From Acidobacteriaceae bacterium (GTDB lineage Bacteria > Acidobacteriota > Terriglobia > Terriglobales > Acidobacteriaceae): a DNA stretch of 8,984 nucleotides. The notes beneath the pieces are model-generated. The model was given only the letters and a program-made list of their open reading frames with translations. It did no database searches and was not told the origin of the DNA. The stretch covers positions 1 through 8,984 of the forward strand of contig JASHUF010000119.1 of the NCBI GenBank assembly GCA_030040175.1, written 5' to 3'. Position numbers and translations under genes: made by a program. Below, piece after piece: positions 5,217 through 8,984 of this stretch (the first letter of the stretch is position 1; each line of letters begins with the position of its first letter).

Positions 5217-7616
5217 TCAGGGGTGCGCGTTCAAAGTGTCGCGAAGGCGCATAGAGCGCTTCAGGAGCGGGAGGCCGGGATCGGCGTGGTCCCAATGCAT
5301 AAAGATGTCCTGCAGCGCGTTCTTCGCGCCTTCGCGATCTCCCTTCTGCTGGTAGTCCCGGGCGAGGAGGAAGTAGGCATCGAAAAGCCGCTGTTGCGGC
5401 TCCCACCCCAAGGCCTGAGAGCTGCGCGCGTCAGTAAACTTCCTCAGCCATTCGATGGCCTCATCGAGATTGCCCATCTTCTGGTAGATGTAGCCGAGCG
5501 ACTCGCGCAGCACCACAGAAGAATCGTCGCTGTCATCCGGCCCGGGCGGTCTTAAGAATTGAAGCGCCGTCTGATAGTCGCCTGAAGCCGCGGCAACCTC
5601 AGACTTGAGAACCTGCACGTAGGCAACCTGCTCCTCTACGCGCTCATTCACAAGCGGGGAGATCGTGTCCAGCAGCTTTCTCGCCTTGGCCAGCTCGCCG
5701 GCCCGCGCGTACTCCTGGCCCACAAGCGCGCCGTAGACGATCTTCGGGCCGATCTTATCGAGGCCGGCGGCAATGCGGTCGAGCTGGGCGATCTGCTCCT
5801 GCCGGTTGCCCTCGCCCTCCGCCACAACGGCCAGCATGTAATGAATCCGCGCCAGCGAAAACTGGTTCCGCGCCCCGGCAAGTGCGAAGAGCAGACGCTT
5901 CTGTGCACTCGCGTACCGTCCGTTCAAAAGATCGAGAAACGCCAGAGAACGCTCGCCGTTGCCTATCTGGCCGGGATCCTTGAGCAGAAGGGAGAAAACT
6001 TGCCCGGCCTTTGCTTGCTGGTCATCTCCAACCAGCGCAAATCCGTACTCCTGGTTGATGACCGGGTCGGTGAGGTAGTGCGCATCGAGCGAGAACGCCT
6101 TCTCGTACGCGCCAATAGCGCGAGGGTACATGGCGAGCACTTTGTATGCCGTGGCCTCTTCAACGTAGAGTCCGGGATCGTTCGGATTGTCATGTTCGAG
6201 CTGCTCGTAGATGGCCAGGGAATCGCGCGCGTGGCCGTTCATGCGCATCAGATGCGCGTAGCTAAAGCGGGCCACCCAGTCGCTCGGATAATGATCGACG
6301 TAGCCCTGATAGAGCCTCATGGCGTCGTCCACGCGGCCCTGGCTTTCCGCATAGCGCAGCTCGATCCAGGCGTGTTCGCGCTCCGTTGTCCGCGAAGAGA
6401 GGGCGAGCGCCTTGCGAAATTCGATCTCGCCCTGGGCGGGCTCGTTGAAGAAGAAGCTGTAAAGAGCATAGCCGAGCGCCGCGTGCGCCATGGCGAAATC
6501 GGGGTCGGCGGCGATGGCAGCCTTGTACAGGCGGACGGCACCCTCCGCCTGGTGGGCGGCGAACATGTCCGATCCGTCCGAAAAATCCTCGAGGGCCGCA
6601 AGCGAAGCCGTGGTGACCTGCGGCAAAGGCAGATGGGTTTGATGAATGGAAAGACGGGATTCGCCCAGATCGCGCCGAATTTCGACCGCAATGCGATCGA
6701 GGGCGTCGAGCAGATGATCGGGATCGCGGGCCTCGGCCGAGTAGGAGCGCACCACTACGCCGGTAAACGGATCCATGAGCTGCGCGGTCACGGCCAGGGT
6801 TGAGCCGCTGCGGGTCACGCTTGGAACAATGAGCGCGTGGATGCCCTGGCGGCGGCAGATTTCGCGCGCCGTCGCGGCGCTGATGCGCGTATCCTCCGGC
6901 TGCTCCATCAGGCGCAAGGCGTCCTCGGTCTGCGAGCGGGAAAAAACGGTAAGGTAATCGGACTGTTCCAGGCCGACGCTGAGGGCGGTGTGCAAGGCCG
7001 CGTTAAAGCGCGGCTCGCCGGTCTGATTGTCGAAATCGGCAATCATCACCGGGTCGCGGTTGCTCGAGGAAAGCACCGCGTGTCCGTGCGTAAGCCATCG
7101 CCAGACGCCGAACGCGGCCCCAAGCGCGAGGCAGAGCACCAAGGCCGACCATGCGGCCGCCCAGGCGTGTAGACGCGCCCCGGTCCAGAACCCGGCCGGA
7201 GCAGCGTACCGCCGGGGGGAATCCTCCGCTGAAGGCTGAGCCTCGAAATCGGGCGTGGTGCGCGGCTGGGTGCGTGGCGCAATGGGCTCCACGACGCCAA
7301 TAAAACGGTAGCCGCGGCCGCGTACGGTTTCAACATACCGGGGGGATTGCGGATCGTCGCCGAGGGCCTCGCGCAGCTTGCTGGCCGCGGTATTCAGGCC
7401 GTCCTCAAAGCCGACAAAGGTATCATCGGGCCACAGGCGCAGCCGCAGCTCTTCACGGGTGACCAGCTCGCCAGGCCGCTCGAGCAATGCAATGAGCAGG
7501 TTGCACGGTTTCTCCTGCAGGGGAATGCGGCTGCCATCGAGCGTCAGCTCCCCGGCGCGAACATCCAGCGCAAAAAGGCCAAATCGATAACCGGACACCG
7601 TAGTGAAGATTGCCAT
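5217..7616 (-). CDS. CadC/ToxR-type membrane-bound regulator: winged helix, transmembrane segment, FlgO/TolB-like domain, TPRs
   Basis: The protein has 799 residues. Residues ~10-107 are an OmpR/PhoB-type winged helix (Trans_reg_C): the recognition-helix region is GLNTAASKLREALGDD (73-88) and the wing ends in VRGRGYRF (98-105). A Pro/Arg/Ser-rich linker (108-150) leads to a single membrane segment (~155-175). Residues ~187-320 resemble the FlgO/TolB-N-like domain often found in these regulators ('VMIADFDNQTG', then 'GIHALIVPSVTRSGSTLAVTAQLMDPFTG'). From ~337 to the end are TPR-like helices. No receiver domain with a phosphorylatable aspartate is present, so this is a one-component regulator: DNA binding in the cytoplasm, sensing by the extracytoplasmic part. 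The signal is unknown. The ATG at 7616 was chosen because the winged helix begins right after it; no good ribosome site is visible, and a GTG at codon 7 is an alternative. It is divergent from the secreted-protein genes. Confidence 0.92.
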   Translation of the reverse strand: MAIFTTVSGYRFGLFALDVRAGELTLDGSRIPLQEKPCNLLIALLERPGELVTREELRLRLWPDDTFVGFEDGLNTAASKLREALGDDPQSPRYVETVRGRGYRFIGVVEPIAPRTQPRTTPDFEAQPSAEDSPRRYAAPAGFWTGARLHAWAAAWSALVLCLALGAAFGVWRWLTHGHAVLSSSNRDPVMIADFDNQTGEPRFNAALHTALSVGLEQSDYLTVFSRSQTEDALRLMEQPEDTRISAATAREICRRQGIHALIVPSVTRSGSTLAVTAQLMDPFTGVVVRSYSAEARDPDHLLDALDRIAVEIRRDLGESRLSIHQTHLPLPQVTTASLAALEDFSDGSDMFAAHQAEGAVRLYKAAIAADPDFAMAHAALGYALYSFFFNEPAQGEIEFRKALALSSRTTEREHAWIELRYAESQGRVDDAMRLYQGYVDHYPSDWVARFSYAHLMRMNGHARDSLAIYEQLEHDNPNDPGLYVEEATAYKVLAMYPRAIGAYEKAFSLDAHYLTDPVINQEYGFALVGDDQQAKAGQVFSLLLKDPGQIGNGERSLAFLDLLNGRYASAQKRLLFALAGARNQFSLARIHYMLAVVAEGEGNRQEQIAQLDRIAAGLDKIGPKIVYGALVGQEYARAGELAKARKLLDTISPLVNERVEEQVAYVQVLKSEVAAASGDYQTALQFLRPPGPDDSDDSSVVLRESLGYIYQKMGNLDEAIEWLRKFTDARSSQALGWEPQQRLFDAYFLLARDYQQKGDREGAKNALQDIFMHWDHADPGLPLLKRSMRLRDTLNAHP

Positions 7617-7756
7617 AACCGTGGCCCGACCAAACGCTTTACAAGCTATTTCAAAGGGGGAAAATCCGGAATTCGGTTGACACTACGATAGCACAATTTT
7701 CTCTGCGCAAGGCGGGGGAAATTGCCCTAAATCCATGACCCCGAAAGGGTTCTACC

Positions 7757-7787
7757 AGTACAGATAAAGTACAGACAAAAGACAGGC
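7757..7787 (+). promoter_or_regulatory. candidate operator: three ACAG-core direct repeats at 11-bp period
   Basis: AGTACAGA occurs at 7757-7764 and again at 7768-7775. A third, weaker copy (AAGACAGG, 7779-7786) keeps the ACAG core, so the cores start at 7760, 7771 and 7782, exactly 11 bp apart. Direct repeats one helical turn apart are how OmpR/PhoB-family winged-helix domains dock side by side (the E. coli pho box also has an 11-bp period). The last box ends 9 bp before the proposed -35, a good place for an activator. That the adjacent regulator binds here is inference. Confidence 0.5.
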
Positions 7788-7795
7788 ACAGTTCA

Positions 7796-7824
7796 TTGAC
7801 CTTCCCTGCGGGCACCCGTACTTT
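7796..7824 (+). promoter_or_regulatory. candidate promoter for the secreted-protein genes
   Basis: TTGACC (7796-7801, 5 of 6 matches to the -35) and TACTTT (7819-7824, 3 of 6 to the -10) are spaced by 17 bp. The strong -35, weak -10 and upstream tandem boxes fit an activator-dependent promoter. Transcription would start near 7831, giving a leader of about 50 nt before the ATG at 7883. Confidence 0.45.
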
Positions 7825-7869
7825 CTCCCCGTGAGCTCGGGCGAATCACCGAAAGATGGCCGCCGGCTC

Positions 7870-7875
7870 AAGGAG
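7870..7875 (+). promoter_or_regulatory. ribosome binding site that fixes the start at 7883
   Basis: AAGGAG lies 7 nt before the ATG at 7883. The in-frame ATG at 7856 has no comparable site, and a start there would place this Shine-Dalgarno sequence inside the coding region. The site therefore favours 7883 and removes nine residues from the longest reading. Confidence 0.75.
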
Positions 7876-7882
7876 AACTGCG

Positions 7883-8830
7883 ATGCGCATGGCCCGGGTG
7901 ACACTCTTCGCTTCGAATTCTCATTCCGTTCAGTGCCTGCTCATGTCCGGCCTGGCGTTCTGGGCGTTGCTTCTGCTGGGTCCGGCGGCGCCACGGGCGC
8001 ACGGCCAGGCCGCAGCGTCGCCGGCGGGCGCTGCCCGCATGTCCGCGCCAGCCGTGCAGCCGGCCAGGCCGGCGGCGCTGACCGCGCGCAAACCCGGCGG
8101 CCGCGGAATGCACGAAGGGATCGCGGTCCACGGCTGGTGGGTGATCGAGGTGAAGCGGCCTGACGGCAAGCTCCTCTCGCACACGGAGTTCGAAAACAAT
8201 CTGGACCTTGGCGGCCTGGGGGGCGCTCTCACCAATTTCTTCAGTCAGAGGAATGGCTCTAACCCAGACGGGACCTCGAACACGGTATACACGCCGGGCG
8301 AATGGGGAATAACCCTCGGCGACCCCACCTCTCCGCCCTGCTCTGCGAACATTTCCCAGTACGCGTTTAACGGCACTCCCTCCGAACCCGTCGCTTCGCT
8401 TCTTGCATACGGTGGTCCATTCTGCGTGCTCACCCAGCTTCAACCCCCGGCGGCAATTTATCCCTTGAATTGCGGTTCCGGCGCCACTGTGGGATGCTCC
8501 TACAACCTGCTTGCGGAAGATAGCAACGCCAACCTGGTCCTGAGTGGAACCGTTGTATCGCAAAGCGCGGGAACCATCTCCCAGGTGCAGACCGTTATTT
8601 CTGTTTGCAGCGGCACTGTCGGGCCCACGGCTTGCTGGAAAGAGACGGCTCCGGATGCGCAAGTCAACGCTGCCGGGGGGGACTGGGTGGGAACGTTTAC
8701 CGCCGCACCCCTGCCGGCCTCAAGCACCACCACCACGCCCTGCGGTGGCTCAGGTCAAATCTCCTGCGCGGTGACTGTCCCCGAAGCCGGCGACTCGATC
8801 AACGTCACCGTCACTCTCAGCTTCCAGTAA
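7883..8830 (+). CDS. exported protein of unknown function, cysteine-containing, predicted beta-rich
   Basis: The protein has 315 residues from the ATG with a strong ribosome site. A signal peptide is visible: R2, R5, then CLLMSGLAFWALLLLGPAAP (18-37), with likely cleavage near AHGQA (39-43). An Ala/Pro-rich stretch (42-70) follows, then a folded part starting at ~76: HEGIAVHGWWVIEVKRPDG (77-95) and HTEFENNL (100-107), a segment resembling hypothetical secreted proteins I associate with acidobacteria. The mature part has eight cysteines (153, 181, 197, 205, 242, 251, 287, 295), an even number suited to disulfides outside the cytoplasm. Alternating beta-strand patterns dominate, ending in a strand-like tail (SINVTVTLSFQ). 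No enzyme motif or known binding motif is recognised. It is divergent from the winged-helix/TPR regulator and 55 bp upstream of another exported protein, with no terminator between, so the two are likely co-transcribed. Confidence 0.82.
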   Translation: MRMARVTLFASNSHSVQCLLMSGLAFWALLLLGPAAPRAHGQAAASPAGAARMSAPAVQPARPAALTARKPGGRGMHEGIAVHGWWVIEVKRPDGKLLSHTEFENNLDLGGLGGALTNFFSQRNGSNPDGTSNTVYTPGEWGITLGDPTSPPCSANISQYAFNGTPSEPVASLLAYGGPFCVLTQLQPPAAIYPLNCGSGATVGCSYNLLAEDSNANLVLSGTVVSQSAGTISQVQTVISVCSGTVGPTACWKETAPDAQVNAAGGDWVGTFTAAPLPASSTTTTPCGGSGQISCAVTVPEAGDSINVTVTLSFQ

Positions 8831-8872
8831 TCCCTGCGAGCATGCCCATCCATAGGGGCGCGCTGCTACGCG

Positions 8873-8878
8873 AGGAGG
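8873..8878 (+). promoter_or_regulatory. strong ribosome binding site for the last gene
   Basis: AGGAGG, inside a longer GAGGAGGAA run, lies 7 nt before the ATG at 8886. This is the best Shine-Dalgarno sequence in the window and supports a real gene start so close to the right edge. Confidence 0.8.
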
Positions 8879-8885
8879 AAGCGAG

Positions 8886-8984
8886 ATGCGCAGACGGCCA
8901 GCGACAATTCGTAACGCGAGAGCAGCCTTCCCAGGTCTGCGTTTCTGCCTGCTCTCGATCTCCGTGCTGGCCGTTCCGTTCGCG
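8886..8984 (+). CDS. start of an exported protein (3' end outside window)
   Basis: Only 33 codons are visible. They have the layout of a signal peptide: a basic start (M-R-R-R, further arginines at 9, 12 and 19) and then a hydrophobic core, FCLLSISVLAVPFA (20-33). The cleavage site is beyond the edge. The excellent AGGAGG site and the short 55-bp gap after the preceding secreted-protein gene suggest an operon of exported products. Nothing can be said about its function. Confidence 0.72.
   Translation, partial: MRRRPATIRNARAAFPGLRFCLLSISVLAVPFA

Larger units (their letters stand above)
7617..7882. promoter_or_regulatory. divergent intergenic region between the regulator and the secreted-protein genes
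   Basis: This 266-bp stretch is richer in A and T than its neighbours. On the + side it holds the 11-bp-phased ACAG boxes, a -35/-10 pair and a good ribosome site for the ATG at 7883. For the minus-strand regulator I could not find a convincing -35/-10 pair; TTGAAA (complement of 7649-7654) has no acceptable -10. Two GGGGGAAA tracts (7656-7663 and 7714-7721) are of unknown meaning. Confidence 0.6.

Noticed and set aside
4871..5254. 127-codon plus-strand frame in the intergenic gap
   Set aside because: No ribosome site, it crosses the inverted-repeat cluster and runs into the regulator's 3' end. The opposite strand has the more protein-like relic.
5841..6803. 320-codon open frame on the plus strand opposite the regulator gene
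   Set aside because: The minus-strand frame has clear TPR and FlgO/TolB-like patterns. The plus-strand product is an Arg/Val-rich shadow with no start signal.
7677..7705. Perfect TTGACA at 7677-7682 as a plus-strand promoter
   Set aside because: At 16-18 bp spacing there is no acceptable -10 (TCTCTG-like), and TTGACC/TACTTT further down is better placed for the gene at 7883.
7868..8662. 264-codon minus-strand frame opposite the secreted-protein gene
   Set aside because: The plus-strand gene has a ribosome site and a signal peptide. The reverse frame is Arg-rich with no motif.

Overview
The window looks like chromosomal DNA from an acidobacterium (Acidobacteriota, Terriglobia/Acidobacteriaceae-like). 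This is inferred from the gene types and from GC-rich coding, not from a marker gene. The pointers are an Oar-type TonB-dependent receptor, a TPR protein joined to a CRTAC1/ASPIC-UnbV beta-propeller protein, a one-component regulator built as winged helix + membrane segment + TPRs, and an intergenic TGTCATCCTGAGCGAA repeat of a type I associate with acidobacterial genomes. No rRNA, tRNA, CRISPR array, transposase or phage gene was seen.

Left part (1-4775, all + strand). The window opens inside a large TonB-dependent outer-membrane receptor; only its C-terminal beta-barrel (547 residues) is present. A clear intrinsic terminator (1669-1696) closes that gene. A tight two-gene operon follows: an exported TPR protein (1733-2932) and an exported FG-GAP/ASPIC-UnbV protein (2922-4775), whose reading frames overlap by 11 nt. 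A possible promoter directly after the terminator would place the mRNA start almost on the TPR start codon.

Middle gap (4776-5216). There is no intact gene in these 441 bp. The gap holds two halves of the dispersed repeat, a minus-strand relic that reads like the last ~45 residues of an amidohydrolase (cytosine deaminase / formimidoylglutamate deiminase type), and four perfect inverted repeats packed into about 100 bp just beyond the 3' end of the convergent regulator gene.

Right part (5217-8984). A 799-residue membrane-bound regulator lies on the minus strand (5217-7616). Divergent from it is an exported, cysteine-containing protein of unknown function (7883-8830), and 55 bp later another exported protein begins and runs off the window (8886-8984). 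The 266-bp divergent region contains three ACAG cores spaced exactly 11 bp apart, just upstream of a reasonable -35/-10 pair. That is the geometry expected of an OmpR/PhoB-type winged-helix activator, so a working hypothesis is that the divergent regulator controls the secreted-protein genes.

The strongest leads are this candidate operator/regulator/secreted-protein unit, the TPR-CRTAC1 operon beside a TonB receptor, and the decaying, hairpin-rich gap between the two units.
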